Shown here one piece after another: positions 1 to 8,361 of a stretch of 41,725 nt of DNA (the stretch's first letter is position 1; each line of letters opens with the position of its first letter). Source of the DNA: Thermoguttaceae bacterium. Its GTDB lineage: Bacteria; Planctomycetota; Planctomycetia; Pirellulales; Thermoguttaceae. The notes beneath the pieces are model-generated. The model worked only from the letters and a program-made list of their open reading frames with translations, ran no database searches and was not told the DNA's origin. The stretch is taken from the NCBI GenBank assembly GCA_017436025.1, contig JAFSDX010000044.1:1-41725 (forward strand), given 5' to 3'. The translations under genes and the position numbers were made by a program.

Positions 1-959
1 AACGCGGCTTTACCCTCGTCGAACTTCTCGTCGTCATCGCCATTATCGGTATCCTTATCGGGTTGCTGTTGCCGGCCGTCCAAGCGGCTCGCGAAGCGGC
101 GCGTCGTATGCAATGCACGAACAACCTCAAACAATGGGGTTTGGCCGTCCACAACTACAGCGACATTAACAAAAAACTTCCGATCGGCGCGACGATGGGC
201 GACTCCGCCAGCCGTTGTGGCATCGGCATCCGCTGCACTTGGTATCCGCGTATGTACGCGTTCATCGAACAAGCCGCGCTCGCGTCGCAATACGACTTCG
301 GCAAGCACTTCTATCAATATCCGAACAACCAAGAAGGCGCCAACGCCAACCGCGACCCGATCGCTTGCGAAAGTGCGAAACCGGATATGTTCTACTGCCC
401 GAGCGACAAACCGGGGAACGAAATCGCGAAGAGCGAAACCTACGGTCGCGCCCGCGCCAACTACGTCGGTTGCTTCGGGTACCGCGCCAACTTCCACGCC
501 GACGAAGTTCCGTCGCAACACACGCACCTCTACACGAAGTTCGAAGGCGCGATGTTCTATCTCTCGAAGTGCATCGGCCTTGAAAGCGTTACCGACGGCA
601 CCTCGAACACGTTGATGATTTCGGAAGTCCTCCTTACCGACGATACGAAAGACGCCGACAAACGCGGCGACGTCTACAACGACGAACGTATGGGGTCCGG
701 CTTCTCGACGATTCTCACCCCGAACTCCACCAGCCCGGACGCGATGTACACCGGCACCTGCCTCGACGAAGACGAACCGCGTCGTCCGTGCGTCGTCGTC
801 GACGCGGTCGAATACACCGCCGCGCGCTCGAACCACTCCGGCGGCGTCAACGCGGCGATGGGCGACGGCTCCGTCCGCTTCTTCTCCGACACGATCAACG
901 CCGACACGTGGAAAGCGCTCTCCACGACCAAGGGCGGCGAAACGAATATCGACCTCTAA
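1..959 (+). CDS. DUF1559 prepilin-like secreted protein (5' truncated)
   Basis: The frame is already open at base 3, so the start lies outside the window; 318 residues are visible. The first visible residues form a type IV prepilin N-terminus (GFTLVELLVVIAIIG) followed by LLLPAVQAAREAARR, which is the hallmark of the DUF1559 family expanded in Planctomycetes. The C-terminal part carries the second family signature, H-X9-DG, at visible residues 278-289 (NHSGGVNAAMGDG). The N-terminal helix would be cleaved and methylated by a prepilin peptidase and would anchor or assemble the protein at the envelope. The family's molecular role is not established. An intrinsic terminator follows directly, and a small lipoprotein gene lies downstream, an arrangement often seen for this family. 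Only a few N-terminal residues appear to be missing. Family assignment is very secure; function is unknown. Confidence 0.95.
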   Translation, partial: RGFTLVELLVVIAIIGILIGLLLPAVQAAREAARRMQCTNNLKQWGLAVHNYSDINKKLPIGATMGDSASRCGIGIRCTWYPRMYAFIEQAALASQYDFGKHFYQYPNNQEGANANRDPIACESAKPDMFYCPSDKPGNEIAKSETYGRARANYVGCFGYRANFHADEVPSQHTHLYTKFEGAMFYLSKCIGLESVTDGTSNTLMISEVLLTDDTKDADKRGDVYNDERMGSGFSTILTPNSTSPDAMYTGTCLDEDEPRRPCVVVDAVEYTAARSNHSGGVNAAMGDGSVRFFSDTINADTWKALSTTKGGETNIDL

Positions 960-1010
960 TCGATTTTTCGTCGGAAATAAATCTAGCGTAAATTTTTGCG
1001 CGATTTGAAA

Positions 1011-1042
1011 AACGTCGTCGCTTTTCGCGGCGGCGTTTTTTT
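1011..1042 (+). terminator. Intrinsic terminator after the DUF1559 gene
   Basis: An 11-base arm (AACGTCGTCGC) pairs with GCGGCGGCGTT across a short TTTT loop, with two G-T wobbles, and runs directly into a T tract. It sits about 50 bases after the stop codon. Confidence 0.8.
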
Positions 1043-1101
1043 GAATCGGCGATAAACGGGGCGCGTTTCGGGCCTCGAACCCTAATATTTGAGAGAAGAA
1101 A

Positions 1102-1518
1102 ATGAACAAGAAGATTTTTGTTTCGGCGTTGGCCCTGTGCGTTTGCGCGTTTGTTTTCGTCGGTTGCGACAAGGGCCCGAAAAAGGTCGCGGTCTCCGGC
1201 ACGATCACCGTCGACGGCGAACCGATCGACGTCGGCGCCGTGAAGTTCGACGCGGTCGACGGTCAAGGCATGTCGGACGGTTGCAAAATTAAAGACGGTA
1301 AATTCGAATGCGAGATGACGACCGGCGAAAAGAAGGTTACCGTTACCGCCGCGTCGAAAGTCGTCGGGCAATTCGAAGCCGATCCCGTCTTGAACCCGGG
1401 CGTGATGAGCGACAAAGTCGAATCGATGGACTTGAGCGTCTTCAAACAAGAAAAAACGATTACGGTCGAAAAGAAGGGCCAAACCTTCGAAATCGATTAC
1501 TCGACCGAAGCGGAATGA
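1102..1518 (+). CDS. Small envelope lipoprotein, transthyretin-like
   Basis: This gene encodes a 138-residue protein with a lipoprotein signal peptide: MNKK, a hydrophobic stretch, then the lipobox FVGC with the acylated cysteine near residue 22. After it comes a short beta-rich domain beginning KVAVSGTITVDGEPIDVGAVKF, which resembles the carboxypeptidase-regulatory or transthyretin-like fold of many small planctomycete lipoproteins. A purine-rich GAGAGAAG lies just upstream of the ATG. The gene stands alone between two intrinsic terminators, directly downstream of the DUF1559 gene, which suggests a functionally paired but separately terminated unit. It probably sits on a membrane facing the periplasm-like space. 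The lipoprotein call is clear; binding partner and role cannot be read from the sequence. Confidence 0.85.
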   Translation: MNKKIFVSALALCVCAFVFVGCDKGPKKVAVSGTITVDGEPIDVGAVKFDAVDGQGMSDGCKIKDGKFECEMTTGEKKVTVTAASKVVGQFEADPVLNPGVMSDKVESMDLSVFKQEKTITVEKKGQTFEIDYSTEAE

Positions 1519-1551
1519 GCGTTTGACGCTTGAATTTCGTTGAGCGAAAGG

Positions 1552-1590
1552 AAATCGACGCGGTTTTTCGAGGCCGCGTCGATTTTTTTT
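1552..1590 (+). terminator. Strong intrinsic terminator after the lipoprotein gene
   Basis: A perfect 12-base inverted repeat (AAATCGACGCGG / CCGCGTCGATTT) with a 10-base loop is followed by a run of eight T residues. It isolates the lipoprotein gene from cysS. Confidence 0.9.
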
Positions 1591-1733
1591 GCGTCGGGGG
1601 CGGACGCGGAACCGGCGGCGCGTCGCGTTTTTTTAAGCGGGCCGACCGGGAAAAATGGGCCGATTCTCCGAAATTTTGCGGTTTTGCGGGAAATTTTCGC
1701 GCTTTTCGCCCGAAACGGTTTTTTTGCCCCGAC

Positions 1734-1761
1734 TTGAAAAATAAAATCGCCGATGTATGAT
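1734..1761 (+). promoter_or_regulatory. Sigma-70-type promoter for cysS
   Basis: TTGAAA (1734-1739) and TATGAT (1756-1761) are separated by 16 bases, about 60-70 bases before the cysS start and downstream of the preceding terminator. Confidence 0.6.
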
Positions 1762-1829
1762 AACGGTAAGGAGCCGTCGCGAGTCGGCGCCGATTTTCAA
1801 CGAACGATTAACCCTCGAAAGTGTTGACG

Positions 1830-3434
1830 ATGATTCGAGTTTTTAATACGCTGACGCGAACGAAAGAAGAATTCCAACCGACGACGCCGGGCAAAGTCGG
1901 CATGTACCTCTGCGGCCCGACCGTTTACAAGCCGAGCCACATCGGGCATATGGTCGGCCCGGTCATTTTCGACGCGATCAAACGCTACTTGACGTACTCC
2001 GGTTTCGAGACGACTTGGGTCGTCAACATCACCGACGTCGACGACAAACTGATCGCCGAGTCGCAAAAACGCGGGATTCCGATGAGCGCCGTCGCCGACG
2101 AAATGACCGCCGACTACAAAGCGAACCTCGCCGCGATGGGCGTCGACACGATCGACGTCTTCCCGAAGGCGACCGACTACATCGGCGAAATTATCGACTT
2201 CACCGCCGACCTGATCGCCAAGGGCTTCGCTTACGAGTCGGGCGGCGACGTCTACTTCGAGGTCGAAAAGTTCGCGGAATACGGGAAGTTGACGAACCGC
2301 ACCCTCGCGCAAATGACCGGCGACGGCGGCGGAACCGCGTCGCTGAAACGTTCGCCGTTCGACTTCGCGCTTTGGAAGTCGGCGAAACCGGACGAACCGT
2401 CTTGGGACTCGCCTTGGGGCAAGGGCCGTCCGGGCTGGCACATCGAGTGCAGCGCGATGAGTTGCTCGATCCTTGGCGAAACGTTCGACGTTCACGGCGG
2501 CGGGCTCGACCTGCAGTTCCCGCACCACGAGAACGAAATCGCGCAAAGCGAAGCCCGCAACGGCAAGCCGATGGCTAAGTACTGGATGCACAACGGCTTA
2601 ATGCAAGCGTCGAACGAGGTCGGCAAAGTCGGCGGTCGCAAGACGCGCGAAGCGGACGGGGCCGAAAACGGCGAAACCGGCGCGAAAGAAGGCGACCTCG
2701 CGTCGCAAGAAGCCGGAAAAATCAGCAAGTCGAAGGGCGCGTCGGCGTTCCGCGACCTGTTGGCGAAGTTCCAACCGGAGAACATTCGCTTCTTCCTCCT
2801 GTCGAGCCATTATCGCCGCCCGATCGACTACAGCGAAGACCGTTTGCGCGAAGTTGGCAAGGGTCTCGAAAGTTTCTATCGCTATTTCAAGCGTTTTGAA
2901 GCGGTTAGCGGCGAGTCGTTTTACTCGCTCGACGCGCCGAAGACCCGCGCCGAAGGGGACGCGTTCGAGAAATCGGAAGCGCTTTCCGGCGAGTTCGGCG
3001 ACCAAATTCGCGCGCTTCGGGCCAAATTCCTCGACGCGATGGACGACGATTTCAACACCGGCGGCGGCGTCGGCGTTTTCTTCGACTATTTGCGAACGCT
3101 GAACAAGTTCGTCGAGAGCGAAAAACTCGAAACGACCGCACCGAACGACGCCGCGACGCAACCGGCTCGCGCGACGTTAAAAGCCGCGACGCAAGTCTTT
3201 AAGGAACTGGCCGCGACGCTCGGTCTCTTCCGCGCTCCGGTCGAAGAAGAGTCGGCGCAAGACGATTCGCTCGTCGAACCGCTGATGACGCTCCTGATCG
3301 ACCTGCGCCGCGCCGCGAAGAAAAATAAGGATTTCGCGACCGCCGACGAGATTCGCAACCGCTTGAAGGAACTCGGCGTTTCGCTCGAAGACCGTCCTGG
3401 CGGCGTCTGCGTTTGGACGCGCGAACGTTCTTGA
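1830..3434 (+). CDS. cysS: Cysteinyl-tRNA synthetase
   Basis: This class I aminoacyl-tRNA synthetase charges tRNA-Cys with cysteine in the cytoplasm. All landmarks are visible: the zinc-binding Cys28 in YLCGPTVY, the HIGH motif at residues 37-40, the WHIECSAMS and FPHHENE segments that supply the other zinc ligands, and a KMSKS-type motif written KISKS at residues 297-301. The open frame extends to GTG 1821, but I prefer ATG 1830 because it places Cys28 exactly as in the E. coli enzyme. The protein (534 residues) is longer than usual. Roughly 30 extra residues rich in Gly, Glu and Lys lie between MHNGLMQ and the KISKS loop, where most family members need only about a dozen. The gene is followed within 100 bases by holB on the same strand. 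Confidence 0.97.
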   Translation: MIRVFNTLTRTKEEFQPTTPGKVGMYLCGPTVYKPSHIGHMVGPVIFDAIKRYLTYSGFETTWVVNITDVDDKLIAESQKRGIPMSAVADEMTADYKANLAAMGVDTIDVFPKATDYIGEIIDFTADLIAKGFAYESGGDVYFEVEKFAEYGKLTNRTLAQMTGDGGGTASLKRSPFDFALWKSAKPDEPSWDSPWGKGRPGWHIECSAMSCSILGETFDVHGGGLDLQFPHHENEIAQSEARNGKPMAKYWMHNGLMQASNEVGKVGGRKTREADGAENGETGAKEGDLASQEAGKISKSKGASAFRDLLAKFQPENIRFFLLSSHYRRPIDYSEDRLREVGKGLESFYRYFKRFEAVSGESFYSLDAPKTRAEGDAFEKSEALSGEFGDQIRALRAKFLDAMDDDFNTGGGVGVFFDYLRTLNKFVESEKLETTAPNDAATQPARATLKAATQVFKELAATLGLFRAPVEEESAQDDSLVEPLMTLLIDLRRAAKKNKDFATADEIRNRLKELGVSLEDRPGGVCVWTRERS

Positions 3435-3449
3435 ACTTGAAACGGAAGT

Positions 3450-3497
3450 CGCGTCGTTTCGACGTTTAAATCGGTCGAGACGACGCGGCGTCGTCTG
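3450..3497 (+). promoter_or_regulatory. Overlapping inverted repeats between cysS and holB
   Basis: A 14-base arm at 3450-3463 pairs with 3474-3487 (one G-T wobble, 10-base loop). The second arm overlaps another perfect 9-base inverted repeat, 3478-3486 with 3488-3496 (AGACGACGC / GCGTCGTCT). The two structures share bases and cannot form together. No T tract follows, so this is not a standard intrinsic terminator. It could affect transcript ends or holB expression. Confidence 0.5.
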
Positions 3498-3530
3498 ACG
3501 AAACGGCGGCTTTTCGGGAGGAAATCGGCT

Positions 3531-4721
3531 TTGAGTTGGCAAGGAATTTTCGGTTGCGACGAGATTGCGCTCCAATTCGCGCGAGCGAACCGACGCAAGC
3601 GGCTCGGCGGAAGTTTTCTGTTCGTCGGCCCGAACGGCGTCGGGAAGCGAACGTTCGCGTTCGCGTTGGCGAAGACGCTTCTTTGCCGCCGTCATTTTCC
3701 GAAACGAGGGGACGCCGCGCTCCTCGACGGTTGGAACGACGCGTCGCAAACCGCCGATTCGCAAGAGTTCGACCGCGACGCCGAACTTCTCCGCTTCCAA
3801 CCTTGCGGCGAATGCGAAAGCTGTCGCCAATTCGAGTTGCGACGCGACGTCGACGAAGCGTTAATCCCGACGCACCCGGACTTTCATTACGTTTGCAAGC
3901 CGCCGGAGCGTTCGCTGTTGCCGCTGGAACTCCTTGTCGGCGATAAAGATAACCGAATGCGCGCCGGGCTCTGTTTCGAGCTGAACCAAACGGCGTATAT
4001 GGGCGGCCGCAAGATCGCGGTGATCGACGACGCCGACTTTTTCAACCAAGAGGGGGCGAACGCGCTCCTGAAAACGTTGGAGGAGCCGCCGGCGAACTCG
4101 TTGATCATCTTGATTGGAACGAGCGCGACGAAACAGCTGCCGACGATTCGCTCGCGCTGTCAAACCTTTAGATTTCAACCGCTTGCGACCGACGCGATCG
4201 CGCAAATTTTGCTCGACCGAGGCCGCGTCGAAACGCCGGAGGAGGCCGATTCGGTCGCGCGGCGTTCGCGGGGCTCTCTCGTCGAAGCGGAAAAGGCGCT
4301 CGACCGCCCGTTCGCCGGGTTCCAACAGGAGCTGTTGCGCGAGTTGGCGCAAGAGCGTTTACACGCCGTCGACTTTGCGGCGCGTTTGAACGAGTTCGTC
4401 GAGGAAGCCGGGAAGGAGGCGCCGCCGCGTCGCCGACGTTTGCAGGCGACCCTTGCGACCGCGCTCGAATTTTATCGCGGGCTCGTCGCCGCGCTCGACG
4501 CGACGTCGCGAGGAGCGCGACCGGTTCGCGACGCGTCGGTCGTCGGGCCGTATCTCCGCGCCGCGCTTGAACTTGGGCGTTGGAACGTCGAGTCGGCGAT
4601 CCGCTGCGCCGAACGAACGCTCGACGCGTTGGAGCAAATCGACCGCAACGCGAACCTTCCGTATATCGTCGAGGCTTGGCTCGTCGAACTCGCCGCCGAA
4701 ACGCGCCGTTTGGGGCGTTAA
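3531..4721 (+). CDS. holB: DNA polymerase III, delta prime subunit (clamp loader)
   Basis: This AAA+ clamp-loader subunit opens and loads the sliding clamp together with DnaX and delta. Residues 33-41 form the Walker-A-like loop GPNGVGKRT. Cys52, Cys92, Cys95 and Cys98 (CGECESC) form the zinc module of DnaX/delta-prime proteins, here with a long spacer between the first and second cysteine. The segment EGANALLKTLEEPP and the SRC motif in TIRSRCQTF are diagnostic. The start is TTG 3531, supported by GGGAGG at 3516-3521 with a 9-base spacer; no ATG is available before the conserved MSWQGIFG. The C-terminal third is divergent. The gene probably shares transcription with cysS. It could be annotated as a DnaX-like ATPase, but the length (396 residues) and the lack of a tau-type C-terminus favour delta prime. 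Confidence 0.9.
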   Translation: MSWQGIFGCDEIALQFARANRRKRLGGSFLFVGPNGVGKRTFAFALAKTLLCRRHFPKRGDAALLDGWNDASQTADSQEFDRDAELLRFQPCGECESCRQFELRRDVDEALIPTHPDFHYVCKPPERSLLPLELLVGDKDNRMRAGLCFELNQTAYMGGRKIAVIDDADFFNQEGANALLKTLEEPPANSLIILIGTSATKQLPTIRSRCQTFRFQPLATDAIAQILLDRGRVETPEEADSVARRSRGSLVEAEKALDRPFAGFQQELLRELAQERLHAVDFAARLNEFVEEAGKEAPPRRRRLQATLATALEFYRGLVAALDATSRGARPVRDASVVGPYLRAALELGRWNVESAIRCAERTLDALEQIDRNANLPYIVEAWLVELAAETRRLGR

Positions 4722-4942
4722 GTCGCGCTCTTATAACGGTTGCGTCGACTGCCGCGCCGACGCTTGCCTTCGGTCGCGTCATCGAGACGTCGTCGACGTA
4801 TTCTCTTAAACAGGCGCCGCCGCGTTTGTCGAGCGTCGCAAATCCTTGGTTGACGCGGCTTGTGTCGTCGCTAAACTTGCTTGACGTCGCGTCGCCGGAG
4901 TCGAAAGGGGAAGCGCGTCGAAAATCTTTTTCGCCGAAACGC

Positions 4943-4971
4943 TTGATTTTCCGAAGCGTCGCGTTTATAAT
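4943..4971 (+). promoter_or_regulatory. Distal promoter P1 of the glycosidase-like gene
   Basis: TTGATT (4943-4948) lies 17 bases before TATAAT (4966-4971), a perfect -10 hexamer, about 200 bases ahead of the next start codon. Confidence 0.55.
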
Positions 4972-5057
4972 CGAAAACGGCGTTCTTCCGCCGCCCGCTT
5001 TTTCGCCGTTTCGACTTATTTTTCTTCCGTTTTTTTCCGCAAAATCGCGTTTGCCGC

Positions 5058-5086
5058 TTGGAATTTCGGCGCGAATCCTTTATAAT
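5058..5086 (+). promoter_or_regulatory. Proximal promoter P2 of the glycosidase-like gene
   Basis: TTGGAA (5058-5063) lies 17 bases before TATAAT (5081-5086), giving a leader of roughly 75 bases. With P1 this makes a tandem promoter arrangement. Confidence 0.6.
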
Positions 5087-5169
5087 TGACGGAAAGTTCC
5101 CGACCGTCCGACGCGCGGCTTTCGTTGCGCTTGTCGGCGGTCGACCCCTTTTGAACGAAAGTCGGATTG

Positions 5170-7302
5170 ATGAGACAAAAAAACGGTTTTTTACTCGGCG
5201 TCGTTAAGTCGTTGAGCGTCGCGGTTTGCGGCGTCGCGACGTTCGTCGCTTCGAGCGTTGTTTTCGCTTGGGACTCGAAAGATTTTATCGTCGAAAAGGA
5301 CGGCGTTTACTCGATTTGCTTGAAGAACGCGGCCGGCGACGTCGCGCTTCGTTCCCCGGCGGAGGGGCTTTGGTCCGTCGCGACCGCTTGGGAAAACGGC
5401 GCGCCCTCCGGTTGGAAACATATTCAAGCCAAGGAGTTGCGAACGTTCGGCGACGCGACGATTCTAACCGGCGAACTCGAACTCGACGGCGGCAAGCTCT
5501 CCGTCCGCGACGTTTACTCGTTGGAAAGCGGGCTCTTAAAGTGCGTCCGTCGCTTCGATTACGTCGGCGAGAAAGACTGGAACGACGCGACCCTTTCCGT
5601 CCGCTTCGAAGCGCTCGGCGAGCGGCTCCCGGCGTTCCTCCCGGGGATCGTCTATTACGGCAACCCGTCCGGCGCGAAAAACACCCCGAACGGCGTCGCG
5701 CGGTATTTCGCAAACCCCGGCGAATTCGCGATTTTCGAAGAGCACCGCTATCCGGAACCGTTCGTTTGCCTTGAAAACGCCCCGGCGAAGACCGGCGTCG
5801 CGCTTTACACCCGTCCGACCCCGGCGCTTCGCGGCTCCGTGCAAGATCAATGGTGGTCGGCGGGCGTTCGCGCGACCGCGGAAGACGTGTCGGAACTCGT
5901 TTTGTACAGCGGGTTTATCGGTTACAACGGTCAAAACTCCGTCGCGAAAGCGCTCCAAGCTCGCCCGATGGAATACCCGAAGGCGACCCTGCGCGTCATC
6001 CCGAAAACGACGATCGAAAAGACGTTTTATCTCGACGTTTGGGCGATCGAGCGCGAAGGAACGGCGTTCCAAAAACCGGTCGAAAAAGCGATCGAATTGT
6101 TCCAACCCTTTTACTGCGAAGACCTTCCGACGACCGAGTTCATCTTGAAGAGCAAGTTCGAGTTCGCGAAGTCCCGCTGGTTCGAGGGCGAAGTCGACGG
6201 CAAAAAGTTCGCCGGTTTCAACATGTACCCGGACTTTATGAAGCCGCGCATCGTAACCGGTTGGTGCGGCCAAGCAGACTCCTTAGGCTTTGCGTTTCAA
6301 GAACTTGAAGACGTTTTGGTCGCGCTCTATCCGGAAGAGGAACGCGACGCGAACCGCGCTTGGATTCGCGACGTCGTGCAACGCTCGCTCGACTTCCTCT
6401 CGACGTCGCCGGTAACCGAAGCCGGTTTCTCCGTTGAATTTGAGCCGTCGAACGCGACGTGGCGTAATGTCAGCGACCCGGTTTCGATGGGCCAATGTAT
6501 GTACAACTTCGCGAAGGCGATCGAGTCGGCGCGCGAAAACAAAATTTACAATACATCGCATTGGGAAACGTTCTTGAAAGCGGCGGCTCTCTCCGCGGCG
6601 AACCGCGTTCTGAAAGACGATTGGAAACCGCGCTCGACCGCCGAAGGTTTTTACGTCGCGCCGCTGATTCTGTCGTATAAACTCTTTGGCGACGAGGTTT
6701 ACAAGCAAGCCGCCGAAAAGGCCGCCGCGACGTTCGCCGACCGGCACCTCTCGATGCGCGAACCGTATTGGGGCGGAACGCTCGACGCGAAGTGCGAGGA
6801 CAAAGAGGGCGCCTGGGCCGCGTTCCAAGGCTTTTTGACGATGTACGACGTGCTGGGCGAAGAGAAATATCTTGCGTGGGCCGAACACGCCGCCGACGTA
6901 TGTATCAGTTATTTAATGGTTTGGGACGTGCCGCTTCCGCCCGGGCGAATGAGCGACTTCCAATTCAAAACGCGCGGTTGGACGGTCGTGTCGGCGCAAA
7001 ACCAACATATCGACGTGTACGGCGTCCTCTTCGCGCCGGAAATTAAACGTCTCGGAAAACTTTTAGGGAAAACGAGTTACGAACGAGTCGCCGAGCCGAT
7101 GTTCCGCAGTTGCGGGCAACTGATCGACGCGTTCGGCAGTCAAGGCGAACAGCTGCAACACACCAACTTCGCGCAACAGGGCGATATGACGGACGTTCTC
7201 AAATTGCGCGGCGGTTACTCCGAAAGTTGGACCGTTTTTTGGATTACGACGCACTTCCTGAACGCCGCGGCGCGTTTCGAACAAGCAAAAACGGTTGAAT
7301 GA
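5170..7302 (+). CDS. Secreted six-hairpin glycosidase-like protein
   Basis: This gene encodes a 710-residue exported protein. The first 35 residues form a signal peptide (basic MRQKN, a hydrophobic core, cleavage near SSVVFA-WD). Residues up to about 300 look beta-rich. From about residue 330 the protein is helical with aromatic-rich repeats typical of (alpha/alpha)6-toroid proteins such as unsaturated-glucuronyl hydrolase or beta-L-arabinofuranosidase-type folds. Examples are GAWAAFQGFLTMYDVLGEEKYL and the C-terminal GGYSESWTVFWITTHFLNAA. A polysaccharide-degrading role outside the cytoplasm is a fold-level inference; I cannot name a glycoside hydrolase family or point to catalytic acids with confidence. 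ATG 5170 is preferred over TTG 5167. Tandem promoters lie upstream, and a hairpin terminator and a secreted phosphoesterase lie downstream. Confidence 0.7.
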   Translation: MRQKNGFLLGVVKSLSVAVCGVATFVASSVVFAWDSKDFIVEKDGVYSICLKNAAGDVALRSPAEGLWSVATAWENGAPSGWKHIQAKELRTFGDATILTGELELDGGKLSVRDVYSLESGLLKCVRRFDYVGEKDWNDATLSVRFEALGERLPAFLPGIVYYGNPSGAKNTPNGVARYFANPGEFAIFEEHRYPEPFVCLENAPAKTGVALYTRPTPALRGSVQDQWWSAGVRATAEDVSELVLYSGFIGYNGQNSVAKALQARPMEYPKATLRVIPKTTIEKTFYLDVWAIEREGTAFQKPVEKAIELFQPFYCEDLPTTEFILKSKFEFAKSRWFEGEVDGKKFAGFNMYPDFMKPRIVTGWCGQADSLGFAFQELEDVLVALYPEEERDANRAWIRDVVQRSLDFLSTSPVTEAGFSVEFEPSNATWRNVSDPVSMGQCMYNFAKAIESARENKIYNTSHWETFLKAAALSAANRVLKDDWKPRSTAEGFYVAPLILSYKLFGDEVYKQAAEKAAATFADRHLSMREPYWGGTLDAKCEDKEGAWAAFQGFLTMYDVLGEEKYLAWAEHAADVCISYLMVWDVPLPPGRMSDFQFKTRGWTVVSAQNQHIDVYGVLFAPEIKRLGKLLGKTSYERVAEPMFRSCGQLIDAFGSQGEQLQHTNFAQQGDMTDVLKLRGGYSESWTVFWITTHFLNAAARFEQAKTVE

Positions 7303-7330
7303 CGTCGTGTAATTTATTCGCTGATTAAGA

Positions 7331-7364
7331 AACGCAACCGTTGTGAAACGTTTGGTTGCGTTTT
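7331..7364 (+). terminator. Probable intrinsic terminator
   Basis: The 9-base perfect inverted repeat AACGCAACC / GGTTGCGTT has a 14-base loop and ends in TTTTG, about 30 bases after the stop codon of the glycosidase-like gene. Confidence 0.65.
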
Positions 7365-7439
7365 GATGAAGAAGGCGGCGGCGACGTTTGATGTCGCGTC
7401 GCCTTTAAGGTAAAAAATAACGAAAGGGAAGGTAAACGA

Positions 7440-8348
7440 ATGAAACGTTCGTTCGAACGACGCGAATTTTTGGGCGCGCTCGGCGCTTTCGGCGCGGCGG
7501 CCCTGACCGGCGAAACGTTTTTGAACGCCGCCGAAACCGTTGAAAAAACGGGACTTCCGAAGAAAGTCGCGGCGCTTGCCGACGGAACGAAGCCGACGCT
7601 GACGATCGCGCATTGTTGCGACCCGCAACTTGGGTTCGGCGTCGCGGACAACGCGGAAGCGGCGTATCGGCAAGACTTGCGCCGACTGGAAAAGGAAATC
7701 GAACTTGTGAACGCGGCGCGACCCGACGTCGCCGTTTTCGCCGGCGATATGACGCATTTGGTCGAGGACGCCCCGCGCGACTGGCCGCGACTTTTGAAGA
7801 AAATCGAGGTTCCGTTTTTGATCGCGCCCGGGAATCACGACGTGCCCGACCCGGTCAAAAAAGCCGCGCTCGACGCCTATTGCGCGATTTTCGGCGACGA
7901 TAATAAGTCGTTAATTGTCAACGGATGGAAGATTGTCGCGGCCAATTCGCAATTTTGCCGACCGACCGACGAAACGGCGCTTCGCGACGAACATAGCGCT
8001 TGGTTCGAGGCGGAACTTCGCGACGCGGCGTCAAGTAAAACGCCGGTTATCGTCGCGACGCACGTGCCGCCGTTTGTGAAAACGCTCGACGAAAAAGACG
8101 CGTATTTCAATTTCCCGACCGCTCAACGCCGAGCGTATCTTGACTTTTGCGTCGAAAACGGCGTAAAGTTCTATCTCGCGGGACATACGCATACGACGCT
8201 CGAACGGGAATATCGCGGCGTTCCGATTCTCAACGGCGAAACGACGTCGCGTAATTTCGATAAACGCCCGTTCGGTTTCCGAATGTTAAAGATTGACGCG
8301 GCAATGAATTACGAATGGAATTTTGTTCCGGTCGAAGTCGACGGTTAA
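7440..8348 (+). CDS. Tat-exported calcineurin-like metallophosphoesterase
   Basis: This 302-residue protein has a twin-arginine signal peptide (RREFLGALG, arginines 7 and 8, then an Ala/Gly-rich core) and a complete dinuclear-metal phosphoesterase core. The core has D61-x-Q63 in place of the more common D-x-H, GD at 102-103, GNHD at 131-134, a histidine at 208 in ATHVPP, and GHTH at 248-251. Export through Tat implies folding with metal in the cytoplasm. The substrate is unknown; related exported enzymes act on phosphoesters of nucleotides, lipids or cell-wall material. A GAAAGGGAAGG element precedes the ATG with good spacing. The D-x-Q variant occurs in part of the superfamily and need not abolish activity. 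Confidence 0.9.
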   Translation: MKRSFERREFLGALGAFGAAALTGETFLNAAETVEKTGLPKKVAALADGTKPTLTIAHCCDPQLGFGVADNAEAAYRQDLRRLEKEIELVNAARPDVAVFAGDMTHLVEDAPRDWPRLLKKIEVPFLIAPGNHDVPDPVKKAALDAYCAIFGDDNKSLIVNGWKIVAANSQFCRPTDETALRDEHSAWFEAELRDAASSKTPVIVATHVPPFVKTLDEKDAYFNFPTAQRRAYLDFCVENGVKFYLAGHTHTTLEREYRGVPILNGETTSRNFDKRPFGFRMLKIDAAMNYEWNFVPVEVDG

Positions 8349-8361
8349 CGTCGAACGGCGT

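Larger units (their letters stand above)
4722..5169 (+). other. Intergenic region with two promoters
   Basis: This roughly 450-base stretch between holB and the next gene has no frame that looks coding; frames running through it are continuations of holB shadow frames. It holds two well-formed promoter-like elements, annotated separately, and no visible terminator for holB. Confidence 0.6.
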
